A DNA stretch of 64,000 nucleotides, from NCBI RefSeq assembly GCF_010730745.1, contig NZ_AP022615.1:3658001-3722000 (forward strand). The letters are read 5' to 3'. Below are positions 44,383 to 55,369 of the stretch, piece by piece (the first letter of the stretch is position 1; the number at the start of each line of letters is the position of its first letter). The stretch comes from Mycobacterium heidelbergense (lineage in GTDB: Bacteria; Actinomycetota; Actinomycetes; Mycobacteriales; Mycobacteriaceae). Below the pieces are notes generated by a model that was not told where the DNA came from, did not search any database, and saw only the letters and a program-made list of their open reading frames with translations. Position numbers and translations under genes: made by a program.

Positions 44383-45999
44383 ATGGACGAGGTGGTGGCG
44401 ACGGCCGCCGAAGCGGTCGCCGACGTAAGGGCCGCGCCGTCGTTCGCCGACGAGCACCGCCGGCTGGTCGGTGAGCTGAACGCCACGCTGGCGGCCGCGG
44501 CGCTGGGCGGCAACGAACGCGCGCGCGAGCGGCACGTCGGCCGCGGCAAGTTATTGCCGCGCGAACGCGTGGATCGCCTGCTCGACCCGGGCAGCCCGTT
44601 TCTGGAGCTGTCGCCGCTGGCCGCCCATGGAATGTACGACGACGAATCTCCGGGGGCCGGGATCATCACCGGGATCGGCCGGGTGTCGGAGCGCGAGTGT
44701 GTGATCGTCGCGAACGACGCGACGGTCAAGGGCGGCACCTACTACCCGATGACCGTCAAGAAGCACCTGCGCGCGCAGGAGATCGCGCTGCAGAACCGGC
44801 TGCCGTGCATCTATCTCGTCGACTCCGGCGGCGCCTTCCTGCCGCGCCAGGACGAGGTGTTTCCCGACCGGGAACATTTTGGGCGGATCTTCTACAACCA
44901 GGCGACCATGAGCGCCAAGGGAATTCCACAAATCGCGGCGGTGCTCGGGTCCTGCACGGCGGGCGGCGCCTACGTGCCGGCGATGAGCGACGAGGCCGTC
45001 ATCGTCCGCGAGCAGGGCACGATCTTTCTGGGTGGCCCGCCGCTGGTCAAGGCCGCCACCGGGGAGATCGTCACGGCCGAGGAACTCGGCGGCGGCGACC
45101 TGCATTCGCGGGTCTCCGGTGTCACCGACCACCTGGCCGACGACGACGAGCACGCGCTGCGGATCGTCCGGTCGATCGTGGCGACCTTCGGCCCGCGTCA
45201 GCCCAGTCCGTGGGAGGTGCGGCGCTCGGTCGAGCCCACGCACCCGCAGACCGAGCTCTACGACGTCGTGCCCCCGGACCCACGGGTGCCCTATGACGTG
45301 CACGAGGTGATCGTGCGGCTGGTCGACGGCGGCGGATTCAGCGAGTTCAAGGCCAACTACGGCAAGACGCTGGTGACCGCCTTCGCCCACATCCACGGCC
45401 ACCCCGTCGGCGTCGTCGCCAACAACGGCGTGCTGTTCAGCGAATCCGCCTTGAAGGGCGCGCATTTCATCGAGCTGTGCGACAAGCGCAAGGTCCCGCT
45501 GCTGTTCCTGCAGAACATCGCGGGTTTCATGGTGGGTCGCGACTACGAGGCCGGCGGCATCGCCAAGCACGGCGCCAAGATGGTCACCGCGGTGGCCTGC
45601 GCCCGGGTGCCCAAGCTGACCGTCGTGATCGGCGGATCCTATGGCGCGGGCAACTATTCGATGTGCGGCCGGGCCTACTCGCCGCGCTTTCTGTGGATGT
45701 GGCCGAATGCGCGAATCTCGGTCATGGGCGGCGAGCAGGCCGCGTCGGTGCTGGCGACCGTGCGCGGTGAGCAGCTGAGCGCGGCGGGCAAGCCCTGGTC
45801 GGCCGGCGAGGAGGAGGCGTTCAAGGCGCCCATCCGCGAGCAGTATGAGGACCAGGGCAATCCGTACTACTCGACGGCCCGCCTGTGGGACGACGGCATC
45901 ATCGACCCGGCGGATACCAGAACCATTGTCGGGCTGGCTCTTTCGGTGTGCGCCCAGGCGCCGCTGGAACCGGTCTCCTACGGCGTCTTCCGGATGTGA
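44383..45999 (+). CDS. accD1: Acyl-CoA carboxylase beta subunit AccD1 (methylcrotonyl-CoA carboxylase carboxyltransferase)
   Basis: This 538-residue carboxyltransferase moves CO2 from biotin on AccA1 to 3-methylcrotonyl-CoA in leucine breakdown. It shows the family regions [34 protein letters not shown] and [16 protein letters not shown]. AccA1-AccD1 of M. tuberculosis has been shown to be a methylcrotonyl-CoA carboxylase. It is the first gene of the operon. ATG 44383 follows AAGGAGG by 11 bases. Its TGA overlaps the accA1 start, coupling the two subunits. In M. tuberculosis fadD35-scoA-scoB precede it, but here they do not. Confidence 0.95.
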   Translation: MDEVVATAAEAVADVRAAPSFADEHRRLVGELNATLAAAALGGNERARERHVGRGKLLPRERVDRLLDPGSPFLELSPLAAHGMYDDESPGAGIITGIGRVSERECVIVANDATVKGGTYYPMTVKKHLRAQEIALQNRLPCIYLVDSGGAFLPRQDEVFPDREHFGRIFYNQATMSAKGIPQIAAVLGSCTAGGAYVPAMSDEAVIVREQGTIFLGGPPLVKAATGEIVTAEELGGGDLHSRVSGVTDHLADDDEHALRIVRSIVATFGPRQPSPWEVRRSVEPTHPQTELYDVVPPDPRVPYDVHEVIVRLVDGGGFSEFKANYGKTLVTAFAHIHGHPVGVVANNGVLFSESALKGAHFIELCDKRKVPLLFLQNIAGFMVGRDYEAGGIAKHGAKMVTAVACARVPKLTVVIGGSYGAGNYSMCGRAYSPRFLWMWPNARISVMGGEQAASVLATVRGEQLSAAGKPWSAGEEEAFKAPIREQYEDQGNPYYSTARLWDDGIIDPADTRTIVGLALSVCAQAPLEPVSYGVFRM

Positions 46000-47978
46000 G
46001 TGCGGTGTTCGAGACCGTGTTGGTGGCCAACCGCGGCGAGATCGCGGTGCGGGTGATCCGCACCCTGCGCCGGCTGGGCATCCGGTCGGTCGCCGTCTAC
46101 AGCGACCCCGACGCCGGCGCGCGGCACGTGCTCGAGGCCGACGAAGCGGTGCGGCTGGGGCCCGCCGCGGCGCGCGAGAGCTACCTCGACATCGCCAAGG
46201 TGCTCGACGCCGCCACGCGCACCGGGTCCCAGGCGATCCACCCCGGCTACGGGTTCCTGTCGGAGAACGCCGATTTCGCGGCGGCCTGCGAGCGGGCCGG
46301 GGTGGTGTTCCTGGGTCCGCCGGCCCGGGCGATCCGGGTGATGGGCGACAAGATCGCCGCCAAGAACGCGGTCGCCGCCTTCGACGTGCCGGTGGTGCCC
46401 GGTGTGGCCAAGCCGGGGCTGACCGACGACGAGCTTGTGACCGCGGCCGAGGAGGTCGGCTATCCCGTGCTGGTCAAGCCGTCGGCGGGCGGCGGCGGCA
46501 AGGGCATGCGGCTGGTGGAGGACCCGGCCCGGCTGCGCGAGGCGCTGGCGGGCGCGCGGCGGGAGGCGGCGTCGGCGTTCGGCGACGACACGTTGTTCCT
46601 GGAGCGGTTCGTGTTGCGGCCCAGGCACATCGAGGTGCAGGTGCTCGCCGACACCCACGGCAACGTCGTGCATCTGGGCGAACGCGAGTGCAGCCTGCAG
46701 CGTCGCCACCAGAAGGTGATCGAGGAGGCGCCCTCCCCGCTGCTTGACGCCGAGACGCGCGCGCGGATCGGGGCCGCGGCCTGCGACACCGCCCGCAGCG
46801 TCGACTACGTCGGCGCCGGCACGGTGGAGTTCATCGTCTCCGCCGAGCGTCCCGACGAGTTCTTCTTCATGGAGATGAACACCCGCCTGCAGGTGGAACA
46901 TCCGGTCACCGAGGCGATCACCGGCCTGGACCTGGTGGAGTGGCAGCTGCGGGTGGCCGCCGGCGAGAAGCTGGCGTTCGCCCAGGACGACATCGAGCTG
47001 CGCGGGCACGCGATCGAGGCCCGCGTGTACGCGGAGGATCCGGCGCGGGGGTTTCTGCCCACCGGCGGGCGGGTGCTGCGGGTGTTCGAACCCTCGGGCG
47101 ACGGCGTGCGGGTGGACTCGTCGCTGCGGGACGGGACTATGGTCGGCAGCGATTACGATCCGATGCTGAGCAAGGTGATCGCCCACGGGGTCGATCGCGG
47201 GGAGGCTTTGGCCCGGCTCGACAGGGCGCTGTCGCGGACCGCGATCCTGGGCGTGCGGACCAACATCGAGTTTCTCCGATTCCTGCTGGCCGACGAGCGG
47301 GTGCGGGCGGGCGACCTGGACACCGCACTGCTCGACGAGCGGCTGGCCGACTTCGCTCCGCTGCCCGCACCCGACGACGTGCTCGCCGCGGGCGGCCTCT
47401 ACCGCCAGTGGGCCCTGGCATGCCGCGCTTGGGGCGATCTATGGGCCGCACCGACCGGATGGCGCGCCGGCGGTGGCGCCGCGCCGGTCCGCACCGCGAT
47501 GCAGACTCCGCTGCGCGCCGAGACGGTGTCGGTGTGGGGGCCGCCGGACGCCGCCCGGGTCCAGGTCGGCGGCGGCGAGATCCATTCCGCGAGCGTGCAA
47601 CTCGAGGGTGACCAGATGAGCGTCACTCTGGACGGCCTGCGCCGGGACTACCGGTGGGCCGAGGCCGAGCGGCACCTCTGGATCGCCGACGAGCGGGGAA
47701 CCTGGCACCTGCGCGAGGCCGAGGAACGCACGATCCATCGCGCGGCGGGCGCGCGGCAGGCGGAGATCACGAGCCCCATGCCCGGCAACGTGATCGCCGT
47801 GCGGGTCGACTCCGGCGCCGAGGTCGCCGAGGGTGACGTGGTGATGGTCGTCGAGGCGATGAAGATGGAACACCCGCTGACCGCACCGGCTTCGGGACGG
47901 GTAGAGGCGCTGGTGTCCGTCGGCGATCAAGTGAGAGTCGATCAGGTGCTGGCGCGGATCAAGGATCGGGAATCATGA
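45996..47978 (+). CDS. accA1: Acyl-CoA carboxylase biotinylated alpha subunit AccA1
   Basis: This 660-residue protein holds biotin carboxylase and biotin carrier domains. The ATP-grasp region has [14 protein letters not shown] and the active site [16 protein letters not shown]. The biotinyl lysine is residue 623 in EAMKMEH near the C-terminus. GTG 45996 overlaps the accD1 stop; GTG 46005 ([17 protein letters not shown]) is the alternative, three residues shorter, and matches the M. tuberculosis start. It works with AccD1 on 3-methylcrotonyl-CoA. Confidence 0.95.
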   Translation: MSAVFETVLVANRGEIAVRVIRTLRRLGIRSVAVYSDPDAGARHVLEADEAVRLGPAAARESYLDIAKVLDAATRTGSQAIHPGYGFLSENADFAAACERAGVVFLGPPARAIRVMGDKIAAKNAVAAFDVPVVPGVAKPGLTDDELVTAAEEVGYPVLVKPSAGGGGKGMRLVEDPARLREALAGARREAASAFGDDTLFLERFVLRPRHIEVQVLADTHGNVVHLGERECSLQRRHQKVIEEAPSPLLDAETRARIGAAACDTARSVDYVGAGTVEFIVSAERPDEFFFMEMNTRLQVEHPVTEAITGLDLVEWQLRVAAGEKLAFAQDDIELRGHAIEARVYAEDPARGFLPTGGRVLRVFEPSGDGVRVDSSLRDGTMVGSDYDPMLSKVIAHGVDRGEALARLDRALSRTAILGVRTNIEFLRFLLADERVRAGDLDTALLDERLADFAPLPAPDDVLAAGGLYRQWALACRAWGDLWAAPTGWRAGGGAAPVRTAMQTPLRAETVSVWGPPDAARVQVGGGEIHSASVQLEGDQMSVTLDGLRRDYRWAEAERHLWIADERGTWHLREAEERTIHRAAGARQAEITSPMPGNVIAVRVDSGAEVAEGDVVMVVEAMKMEHPLTAPASGRVEALVSVGDQVRVDQVLARIKDRES

Positions 47979-49123
47979 CGACACTGCCGCAGGAATACCG
48001 GGAACTTCGCGACACGGTGGCCGACTTCGCGCGCACCGTGGTCGCCCCGGTATCGGCCAAACACGATGAGGAGCACAGCTTCCCGTACGAGGTGGTCGCC
48101 AAGATGGGCGAGATGGGCCTGTTCGGCCTGCCGTTCCCCGAGGAATACGGCGGCATGGGCGGCGACTACTTCGCGCTGTCGCTGGCGCTCGAGGAGCTCG
48201 GCAAGGTCGACCAGTCGGTGGCGATCACCCTGGAGGCCGGCGCCAGCCTCGGCGCGATGCCGATCTACCGGTTCGGCACCGACGAGCAGAAGCGAAGGTG
48301 GCTGCCCGACCTCACCGCCGGGCGGGCGCTGGCCGGCTTCGGGCTCACCGAGCCGGGCGCCGGCTCCGACGCCGGCGGCACCCGCACCACCGCCCGGCTC
48401 GACGGCGGCCAGTGGGTCATCAACGGCAGCAAGCAATTCATCACCAACTCGGGCACCGACATCACCTCGCTGGTCACCGTCACCGCGGTCACCGGCACCG
48501 CCGCCGATGGCAAGAAAGAGATCTCGACGATCATCGTGCCCAGCGGCACACCGGGATTCACCGTCGAACCGGTCTACAACAAGGTGGGCTGGAACGCGTC
48601 GGACACCCGCCCGTTGACGTTCGCCGACGCCCGCGTCCCCGAGGAGAACCTGCTGGGCGCCCGCGGGACCGGCTACGCGAACTTCCTGTCGATCCTGGAC
48701 GAGGGCCGCATCGCGATCGCCGCGCTGGCGACCGGGGCGGCGCAGGGCTGCGTCGACGAGAGCGTCAAGTACGCCAAGGAGCGCCAGTCGTTCGGCCAGC
48801 CGATAGGCTCCTACCAGGCGATCAGCTTCAAGATCGCCCGGATGGAGGCCCGCGCGCACGTCGCCCGCACGGCGTATTACGATGCGGCCGCAAAGATGTT
48901 GGCGGGCAACCCCTTCAAGAAGGAGGCGGCGATCGCGAAGATGATCGCGTCGGAGGCGGCGATGGACAACGCCCGCGACGCCACGCAAATCCACGGCGGC
49001 TACGGCTTCATGAACGAGTATCCGGTCGCGCGTCATTACCGCGACAGCAAGATCCTCGAGATCGGTGAGGGCACCACCGAGGTGCAGCTGATGCTCATCG
49101 CGCGATCGCTGGGGCTGTCGTGA
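47975..49123 (+). CDS. fadE19: Acyl-CoA dehydrogenase FadE19 (likely isovaleryl/branched-chain)
   Basis: This 382-residue flavoenzyme carries [17 protein letters not shown] (FAD/substrate), [17 protein letters not shown] and the C-terminal [20 protein letters not shown] plus IGEGTTEVQ region. The operon context (methylcrotonyl-CoA carboxylase, branched-chain ketoacid dehydrogenase) points to dehydrogenation of isovaleryl-CoA or related branched acyl-CoAs. It overlaps accA1 by 4 bases (ATGA) and the next gene likewise. It transfers electrons to ETF. Confidence 0.94.
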   Translation: MTTLPQEYRELRDTVADFARTVVAPVSAKHDEEHSFPYEVVAKMGEMGLFGLPFPEEYGGMGGDYFALSLALEELGKVDQSVAITLEAGASLGAMPIYRFGTDEQKRRWLPDLTAGRALAGFGLTEPGAGSDAGGTRTTARLDGGQWVINGSKQFITNSGTDITSLVTVTAVTGTAADGKKEISTIIVPSGTPGFTVEPVYNKVGWNASDTRPLTFADARVPEENLLGARGTGYANFLSILDEGRIAIAALATGAAQGCVDESVKYAKERQSFGQPIGSYQAISFKIARMEARAHVARTAYYDAAAKMLAGNPFKKEAAIAKMIASEAAMDNARDATQIHGGYGFMNEYPVARHYRDSKILEIGEGTTEVQLMLIARSLGLS

Positions 49124-49605
49124 CGGATGCCAAATCGGTTGTGCAGCGCGGCCTGTGGTTCGAGGAGTTCGAAATCGGCACCACCTACCTGCACCGGCCC
49201 GGACGCACCGTCACCGAGGCCGACAACGTGTTGTTCACCACGCTGACGATGAACACCCAGTCGCTGCACCTCGACGCGGCGTGGGCGGCGCAGCAGCCGG
49301 GTTTCCGGGGCGAGCGGCTGGTGAATTCGATGTTCACCCTGTCGACGCTGGTGGGCCTGTCGGTGTCGCAGCTGACGCTGGGCACCATCGTGGCCAACCT
49401 CGGCTTCTCCGAGGTGTCGTTCCCCAAGCCGGTCTTCCACGGCGACACCCTGTACGCCGAGACGGTGTGCACGGCCAAGCGCGAGTCCAAGAGCCGGCCG
49501 GGCGAGGGCATCGTCACCCTCGAGCACACCGGGCGCAACCAGCACGGCGACGTCGTCGCCCGGGCCGTCCGCACCACCCTGGTCCAGAAACGGCCGGCGC
49601 GGTGA
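49120..49605 (+). CDS. MaoC-like hot-dog hydratase (Rv2499c homologue)
   Basis: This 161-residue single hot-dog domain protein starts at GTG 49120 ([17 protein letters not shown]). It has an MaoC-type core ([49 protein letters not shown]). The D/H hydratase pair is represented by Asp and His in TEADN and LHLDA. It likely hydrates a short-chain or branched enoyl-CoA in leucine breakdown, probably 3-methylglutaconyl-CoA or an itaconate-derived CoA (inference from context). It overlaps fadE19 and citE by 4 bases each. Confidence 0.9.
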   Translation: MTDAKSVVQRGLWFEEFEIGTTYLHRPGRTVTEADNVLFTTLTMNTQSLHLDAAWAAQQPGFRGERLVNSMFTLSTLVGLSVSQLTLGTIVANLGFSEVSFPKPVFHGDTLYAETVCTAKRESKSRPGEGIVTLEHTGRNQHGDVVARAVRTTLVQKRPAR

Positions 49606-50423
49606 ACCTGCGCGCCGCCGGCCCGGCGTGGCTGTTCTGCCCGGCGGACCGTCCCGAGCGGTTCGCGAAGGCCGCCGCGGCCGCCGACGTGGTGATCCTC
49701 GACCTCGAGGACGGCGTGGCCGAAGCGGACAAACCCGCCGCCCGCCGGGCGCTGCGGGAGACCGTGCTGGACCCGGAGCGCACCGTGGTGCGGATCAACG
49801 CGGCCGGCACCGAGGAGCACGCCCGCGACCTGGATGCCCTGGCCGACACCGCGTACACGGCGGTGATGCTGTCGAAGACCGAATCGGCCGCTCAGGTTGC
49901 CGCGCTCGCGCCGCGCGAGGTCGTCGCGCTGATCGAGACGCCGCGCGGCGCGGTGTTCGCCACCGACATCGCCGCGGCCGAGGGCACCGTGGCGATGATG
50001 TGGGGTGCCGAGGACCTGGTCGCCACCCTGGGCGGCAGCTCCAGCCGGCGGTCCGGCGGCGCCTACCGGGACGTGGCCCGCCACGTGCGGTCGACGGTGC
50101 TGCTGGCGGCGTCGGCGTTCGGCCGGATCGCGCTGGACGCCGTGCATTTGGACATCCGCGACATCGACGGCCTGCGCGCGGAGGCCGACGACGCCGTCGC
50201 GGTGGGATTCGACGGGACGGTCTGCATCCACCCGAGCCAGGTCCCGGTGGTGCGCGAGGCGTATCGCCCCAGCGAGGAGAGGCTGGACTGGGCGCGGCGG
50301 GTATTGGCGGCCGCGAAGACCGAGCGCGGGGTGTTCGCGTACGAGGGCCAGATGGTCGACTCGCCGGTGCTCAAGCACGCGGAAATGCTGCTGCGCCGGG
50401 CGGGGGAATCCGCGTCGGGGTGA
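49602..50423 (+). CDS. citE: CitE-like beta-hydroxyacyl-CoA lyase (Rv2498c homologue)
   Basis: This 273-residue TIM-barrel lyase of the CitE/HpcH family starts at GTG 49602 ([20 protein letters not shown]). The metal/CoA residues sit in [26 protein letters not shown] and [13 protein letters not shown]. Despite the name it is not a citrate lyase subunit: the M. tuberculosis protein has been reported as a bifunctional beta-hydroxyacyl-CoA lyase for leucine catabolism and itaconate dissimilation. It is translationally coupled to the MaoC gene. A 182-base gap separates it from bkdA. Confidence 0.92.
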   Translation: MNLRAAGPAWLFCPADRPERFAKAAAAADVVILDLEDGVAEADKPAARRALRETVLDPERTVVRINAAGTEEHARDLDALADTAYTAVMLSKTESAAQVAALAPREVVALIETPRGAVFATDIAAAEGTVAMMWGAEDLVATLGGSSSRRSGGAYRDVARHVRSTVLLAASAFGRIALDAVHLDIRDIDGLRAEADDAVAVGFDGTVCIHPSQVPVVREAYRPSEERLDWARRVLAAAKTERGVFAYEGQMVDSPVLKHAEMLLRRAGESASG

Positions 50424-50433
50424 GGCGTCGGCG

Positions 50434-50522
50434 TCGCCGCGACACGTCCTCGCCGCGACCGCGATCAACGCGGTGTCTTCGGATTTGAGCGCATAATGGG
50501 AGGTGCGCCAGTGTCGCGGCGA
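50434..50522. promoter_or_regulatory. Inverted repeat and possible internal promoter before bkdA
   Basis: A perfect 12-bp inverted repeat, TCGCCGCGACAC (50434-50445) and GTGTCGCGGCGA (50511-50522), brackets 65 bases containing TTGAGC and CATAAT-like elements near 50484-50497. It lies between citE and bkdA, the only sizeable gap in the operon. It could be an internal promoter region with a long-range stem, or the ends of a small relic insertion. Confidence 0.4.
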
Positions 50523-50605
50523 GCGGAGTCTTTCGGGTGGCTGGCGATCGACTTCGTCTCGCGGTAGGTCTCCTGTGCCACGCGGCTTCTGGCTAAGGAG
50601 GCGGT

Positions 50606-51703
50606 ATGGCGGAGATCCTTCGGACGCCGATGACTGTCGACCTCGAACCGGTGCGACTCGTCGCCCCGGACGGCACGCCGACACCCGAATGCCGCTACGG
50701 CCGTGACCTTCCCGCGGAGACGCTGTGCTGGCTCTACGAGATGATGGTGGTCACCCGGGAGCTGGACACCGAGTTCGTCAACCTGAAGCGCCAAGGACAA
50801 TTGGCGCTGTTCGCGTCCTGCCGTGGCCAGGAGGCCGCCCAGGTGGGCGCCACGGCCTGCCTGCGCAAGACCGACTGGCTATTTCCGCAATATCGCGAGC
50901 TCGGCGCGTATCTGGTGCGCGGCATTCCGCCCGGGCATGTGGGCGCGGCATGGCGCGGAACCTGGCACGGCGGGCTGGAATTCACCACGAAATGCTGTGC
51001 CCCGATGTCTATTCCGATCGGCACCCAGACCCTGCACGCCGTCGGCGCGGCGATGGCCGCGCAACGCCTGCGCGAAGATTCGGTGGCGGTGGCCTTCCTC
51101 GGCGACGGCGCCACCAGCGAGGGCGACGTGCACGAGGCGCTGAACTTCGCGGCCGTGTTCACCGCGCCCTGCGTGTTCTATGTGCAGAACAACCAGTGGG
51201 CGATCTCGGTGCCGGTATCCAGGCAGACCGCCGCGCCTTCCCTCGCGCACAAGGCGATTGGCTACGGAATGCCCGGAATCCGGGTGGACGGCAACGACGT
51301 GCTGGCGTGCTATGCGGTGATGGCCGAGGCCGCCGCCCGGGCCCGGGCCGGTGGCGGCCCGACATTGATCGAGGCGGTCACGTACCGGCTCGGCCCGCAC
51401 ACCACGTCCGACGATCCGACGCGATACCGGACGCAGGACGAAGTGGACCACTGGGCGGCGTTGGACCCGATTCCTCGTTACCGCGCCTACTTACACGGCC
51501 AGGGCTTGTGGTCGCAACGCCTGGAGGAGCGGGTCGCTGCCCGGGCGAAGCGAATGCGAGCCGAATTGCGTGACGCCGTCTTCGACGCGCCCGATTTCGA
51601 CATCGACGACGTGTTCACCACGGTGTACGCGGAGATGACGCCCGGATTGCGGGCGCAGCGCCAACAGCTGCGCGACGAACTTGACCGAGGCGAGGAGGCG
51701 TGA
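50606..51703 (+). CDS. bkdA: Branched-chain 2-oxoacid dehydrogenase E1 alpha (BkdA/PdhA)
   Basis: This 365-residue thiamine-diphosphate subunit oxidatively decarboxylates branched-chain ketoacids from Leu, Ile and Val. The ThDP motif GDGATSEGDVHEALNFAAVF, continuing to QNNQWAIS, is complete. The phosphorylation-loop region LGPHTTSDDPTRYRT is present. Named pdhA in M. tuberculosis (Rv2497c), it was shown to belong to the BCKADH complex. ATG 50606 lies 7 bases after AAGGAGG. bkdB follows with no gap. Confidence 0.95.
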   Translation: MAEILRTPMTVDLEPVRLVAPDGTPTPECRYGRDLPAETLCWLYEMMVVTRELDTEFVNLKRQGQLALFASCRGQEAAQVGATACLRKTDWLFPQYRELGAYLVRGIPPGHVGAAWRGTWHGGLEFTTKCCAPMSIPIGTQTLHAVGAAMAAQRLREDSVAVAFLGDGATSEGDVHEALNFAAVFTAPCVFYVQNNQWAISVPVSRQTAAPSLAHKAIGYGMPGIRVDGNDVLACYAVMAEAAARARAGGGPTLIEAVTYRLGPHTTSDDPTRYRTQDEVDHWAALDPIPRYRAYLHGQGLWSQRLEERVAARAKRMRAELRDAVFDAPDFDIDDVFTTVYAEMTPGLRAQRQQLRDELDRGEEA

Positions 51704-52741
51704 ATGACCCAGCTCGCTGATCGCCCGGTCGGCCCCGACGAAACGCTCACGGCGTTCGGCGCGCAGTCGTTGACCATGGTGCAGGCGCTCAACCGCGCGC
51801 TGCACGACGCGATGGCCGCCGACGATCGGGTCCTGGTGTTCGGCGAGGACGTCTCCGTCGAGGGCGGAGTGTTTCGGGTGACCGAGGGGCTGGCCGAAAC
51901 ATTCGGCGAGGAAAGGTGTTTCGACACGCCGCTGGCCGAGTCCGCCATCATCGGGATCGCGGTGGGGCTGGCCTTGCGCGGCTTCGTCCCGGTGCCGGAG
52001 ATCCAGTTCGACGGATTCTCCTACCCGGCCTTCGATCAGGTGGTCAGCCACCTGGCGAAGTACCGCACCCGCACCCGTGGTGAGATCAACATGCCGGTGA
52101 CGGTCCGGATCCCGTCGTTCGGCGGTATCGGTGCGGCCGAACATCATTCGGACTCCACCGAGTCGTACTGGGCGCATACCGCCGGCTTGAAGGTGGTGGT
52201 CCCGTCCAGCCCGGCGGACGCGTACTGGCTGCTTCGGCACTCCATCGCGTGCCCGGACCCGGTGATGTTTTTGGAGCCCAAGCGGCGCTACCAGGGCCGC
52301 GGCATGGTCGACGCCGGCCGGCCCGAACCGCCCATCGGCCGGGCGATGGTGCGCCGGCCGGGCACCGACGTCACCGTCGTCACCTACGGCAGCCTGGTGA
52401 GTACCGCCGTGGCGGCCGCGGAAGAGGCTCAGCGCCAACGCGGTTGGAGCCTGGAGGTCATCGATCTTCGGTCGCTGGTCCCCTTGGACTTCGACACCGT
52501 CGCCGCGTCGATCCATCGGAGCGGGCGCTGCGTGGTGTTGCACGAAGGGCCGCGCAGCCTGGGATACGGGGCGGGGCTGGCTGCGCGCATCCAGGAGGAG
52601 ATGTTCTACGAGCTGGAGGCGCCGGTGTTGCGCGCCTGCGGTTTTGATACTCCGTACCCGCCGGCGCGGCTGGAGGGATTGTGGCTGCCGGGCCCGGACC
52701 GGCTGCTGGACTGCGTCGAGCGTGTGCTGGAGCAGCCGTGA
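51704..52741 (+). CDS. bkdB: Branched-chain 2-oxoacid dehydrogenase E1 beta (BkdB/PdhB)
   Basis: This 345-residue E1 beta subunit has a transketolase-like fold with [20 protein letters not shown], the conserved [18 protein letters not shown] and the C-terminal swivel domain ([28 protein letters not shown]). It assembles with BkdA into an alpha2beta2 E1. It starts immediately after the bkdA TGA, and its own TGA overlaps the bkdC GTG. There is a short N-terminal extension of about 20 residues. Confidence 0.95.
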   Translation: MTQLADRPVGPDETLTAFGAQSLTMVQALNRALHDAMAADDRVLVFGEDVSVEGGVFRVTEGLAETFGEERCFDTPLAESAIIGIAVGLALRGFVPVPEIQFDGFSYPAFDQVVSHLAKYRTRTRGEINMPVTVRIPSFGGIGAAEHHSDSTESYWAHTAGLKVVVPSSPADAYWLLRHSIACPDPVMFLEPKRRYQGRGMVDAGRPEPPIGRAMVRRPGTDVTVVTYGSLVSTAVAAAEEAQRQRGWSLEVIDLRSLVPLDFDTVAASIHRSGRCVVLHEGPRSLGYGAGLAARIQEEMFYELEAPVLRACGFDTPYPPARLEGLWLPGPDRLLDCVERVLEQP

Positions 52742-53895
52742 GCGCCGACAATCGGATCAAGTCGTTTCGGGTCCCCGACCTCGGCGAGGGGCTCGAAGAG
52801 GTGACGGTGACCAGTTGGCACGTCGCCGTCGGTGACGAGGTCGAGCTCAATCAGACCTTGTGTTCGGTGGAGACCGCCAAGGCCGAGGTGGAGATCCCGA
52901 GCCCGTACGCCGGGCGGATCGTCGAAACGTGTGGCGCCGAAGGCGATGTGCTCCAGGTGGGTGCGGTGCTTGTCCGCATCGACACCGCGCCGGCGTCATC
53001 CGAAGCGAACGGCGAGGCCGCCGTTCCCACGTTGGTGGGCTACGGCACCGACGCCGGCATCGACGCCAGCCGGCGTGGCCGGCCGTTGGCGGCCCCTCCG
53101 GTGCGCAAGCTGGCCAAGGAGCTTTCGGTTGACCTCTCTTCGATACGGCACGTTCCCGCGGGCCGGGTGATCACCCGCGCGGACGTGTTGGCGGCGGCTC
53201 AGGACGCCGACGTCCGGCCCGTCCGGGGCGTGCAGGCCCGGATGGCGGAGAAGATGACGCTGTCCCACAGCGAAATCCCGGCCGCCAAGGTCAGCGTTGA
53301 TGTGGATTGCACCGAGTTGTTGCGGTTGCGCGACCGGTTCCGTTCGGCGCATCAGGGGATCACGCCGTTCGTGCTGACGCTGCGGATGCTCGTTGTTGCG
53401 TTGAGTCACAACGAAATTCTCAACTCAACCTGGATCGATTCTCCTCAGGGCCCCGAGGTGCACGTCCATCGCTGCATTTATCTGGGATTCGGCGTGGCCA
53501 CCCAACGCGGGCTGTTGGTCCCGGTGATCGCCGACGCACAGAACAAGGCGACCCGCGAATTGGCCGACCGGACAGTCGAATTGATCACCGGAGCGCGTGA
53601 GGGTACGCTGACGCCCGCCGAGTTGCGCGGCTCGACGTTCACCGTGTCGAACTTCGGTGCCCTGGGTGTCGACGACGGCACGCCGGTGATCAACCATCCC
53701 GAGGCGGCCATCCTGGGCATGGGAGCGATCAAGCCGCGCCCGGTGGTCGTCGACGGCGAGGTCGTGGTGCGGTCCACGATGACGCTGACGTGTGTGTTCG
53801 ACCACCGTGTCGCCGACGGCGCCCAGGCGGCCCAGTTCGTCTGCGAGCTAAGGGATTTGATCGAATCGCCGCAGACCGCGCTGCTGGACCTATAG
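52738..53895 (+). CDS. bkdC: Branched-chain 2-oxoacid dehydrogenase E2 (BkdC/PdhC)
   Basis: This 385-residue lipoyl acyltransferase core has one lipoyl domain (lysine in [15 protein letters not shown]) and a peripheral-subunit-binding domain ([18 protein letters not shown]). The catalytic domain has [14 protein letters not shown] and the active site [12 protein letters not shown] (His, Asp). GTG 52738 overlaps the bkdB stop. The E3 (lipoamide dehydrogenase) is encoded elsewhere. The 3' end overlaps the convergent HNH gene by 6 bases. Confidence 0.95.
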   Translation: MSADNRIKSFRVPDLGEGLEEVTVTSWHVAVGDEVELNQTLCSVETAKAEVEIPSPYAGRIVETCGAEGDVLQVGAVLVRIDTAPASSEANGEAAVPTLVGYGTDAGIDASRRGRPLAAPPVRKLAKELSVDLSSIRHVPAGRVITRADVLAAAQDADVRPVRGVQARMAEKMTLSHSEIPAAKVSVDVDCTELLRLRDRFRSAHQGITPFVLTLRMLVVALSHNEILNSTWIDSPQGPEVHVHRCIYLGFGVATQRGLLVPVIADAQNKATRELADRTVELITGAREGTLTPAELRGSTFTVSNFGALGVDDGTPVINHPEAAILGMGAIKPRPVVVDGEVVVRSTMTLTCVFDHRVADGAQAAQFVCELRDLIESPQTALLDL

Positions 53896-55269
53896 CGGGT
53901 CGTCGTCGTCGTCTTGGTCGTGGTGGAGGAGTTTTTCGGGGTGCCAGTAGGTGTTGGTTCTGGGTTGTCCGTGGTCGAGGTGGGCCGGGGGTATCCATTC
54001 GGTGTCGCCGTGGGTGTTTTTGCGGGTGCTCCAGCCGCCGGGTTGCACGATGTGGTGTTGGGTGGGGCACCCGAAGGCCAGGTTGTTGACGTCGGTGTCG
54101 CCGCAGGTGGTGTAGGGCTCGACGTGGTGGACTTCGCACCAGTACCCGGGCACGGTGCAGCCCGGGGCGGTGCAGCCCAGGTCTTTGGCGTACAAGACGA
54201 TCCGCTGCGCGGGGGAGGCCAGCCTTTTCGTGTGGTACAGGGCTAGGGTTTTGCCTTTGTCGAAGATGGCCAGGTAGTGGCGGGCGTGGCGGGATAGGCG
54301 GATCACATCGCTCATGGGCAGGATGCTGCCCCCGCCGGTCAGGGCGCGCCCGGCGGCGGCCTCGAGCTCGGCCAGGGTGGTGGTGACGATGATGGAGGCG
54401 GGTAGGCCGTTGTGTTGGCCGAGTTTTCCCGACGCGAGCAGGGCGCGGTGGGTGGCCAGCAGCGCATCGTGTTGGCGTTGCGCGGGGCTGCGGGTGTCTT
54501 TATCGATGGCGTCTTGCGACGGGGTGCCGTCCACGGTGGGGGTCTGATCGGTGGGGTTGCACATGCCGGGGGCGGCCAGTTTGGCCCACACGGCTTCTAG
54601 GGTGGCGCGGGCTTCGGGGGTGAGCCAGCCGTGTAGTGCGGACATGCCGTCGGTTTCTTGTTTGCCCAATGTGATGCCGCGCCGCCGGGCGCGGTCGTCG
54701 TCGCTGTAGAGGCCGTCGGGGTTGAGGCAGTCGGCGAGGGTGTCGGCTAGTGCGCCGAGTTGTTCGGGTCGATGTTGGGTGCCCAGGCGGGCGAGGTGTT
54801 TTTCGGCGCGTTCGCGGGTGGCTGGGTCGATCCAGCCGGGTAGTTGGTGGTAGAACCGGCGGATCGCCGCGACTTGCGCGCCCCCCAGTTTCCCGTCGCG
54901 TTGGGCGGCTGCGGTTTCGGCTAGCACCGGCGCCAGTGGTTCGCCGGTCAGGGCGCGGCGGGGTCCGAGGTCGGCGGCCTCGTGAATGCGCCGACCCGCC
55001 TCGGCGCGGGTGATCAACGCCCACTCGGCGATGGCATGGGAGAGCGTGCCGCCCAGCTCGTCGGGGGTGGCCTGGCGGGCCAGCTGATTGATCAACGGAT
55101 GCTCGATCGCCGGCACCCGGCGGCGCACCCGCTCACAGCGCTCCAACAACGCCAACCGCTCCGGCGTGGTCAACGCCTCACAATCCAACCCCAAGACCCC
55201 ATCAACCGTGGCATCCAGGGCATCGAAGGCAGCCGTGATCGCCTCCCGATCCACCACGCTGCCAGCCAT
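53890..55269 (-). CDS. DUF222/HNH endonuclease protein of the 13E12 repeat family
   Basis: This 459-residue protein has an N-terminal DUF222 region (about residues 20-330) and a C-terminal HNH nuclease. The HNH signature has zinc-type cysteines in [20 protein letters not shown], then [13 protein letters not shown]. The 13E12 family is multicopy in mycobacteria and behaves like a mobile nuclease, possibly a homing-type element. The gene is intact and convergent on bkdC, with stops overlapping. It separates bkdC from echA14, so it probably inserted here. Its DNA is rich in G+T on the plus strand. Confidence 0.9.
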   Translation of the reverse strand: MAGSVVDREAITAAFDALDATVDGVLGLDCEALTTPERLALLERCERVRRRVPAIEHPLINQLARQATPDELGGTLSHAIAEWALITRAEAGRRIHEAADLGPRRALTGEPLAPVLAETAAAQRDGKLGGAQVAAIRRFYHQLPGWIDPATRERAEKHLARLGTQHRPEQLGALADTLADCLNPDGLYSDDDRARRRGITLGKQETDGMSALHGWLTPEARATLEAVWAKLAAPGMCNPTDQTPTVDGTPSQDAIDKDTRSPAQRQHDALLATHRALLASGKLGQHNGLPASIIVTTTLAELEAAAGRALTGGGSILPMSDVIRLSRHARHYLAIFDKGKTLALYHTKRLASPAQRIVLYAKDLGCTAPGCTVPGYWCEVHHVEPYTTCGDTDVNNLAFGCPTQHHIVQPGGWSTRKNTHGDTEWIPPAHLDHGQPRTNTYWHPEKLLHHDQDDDDDPL

Positions 55270-55369
55270 GACCCGAAACTATCGAAGCCCACCGACAAAA
55301 AACCCGGCCCAGTGACCACTGAAACCAAAGTGACACAAGAGATTTCTGAATACCGGTAGTGGTTGCGTG

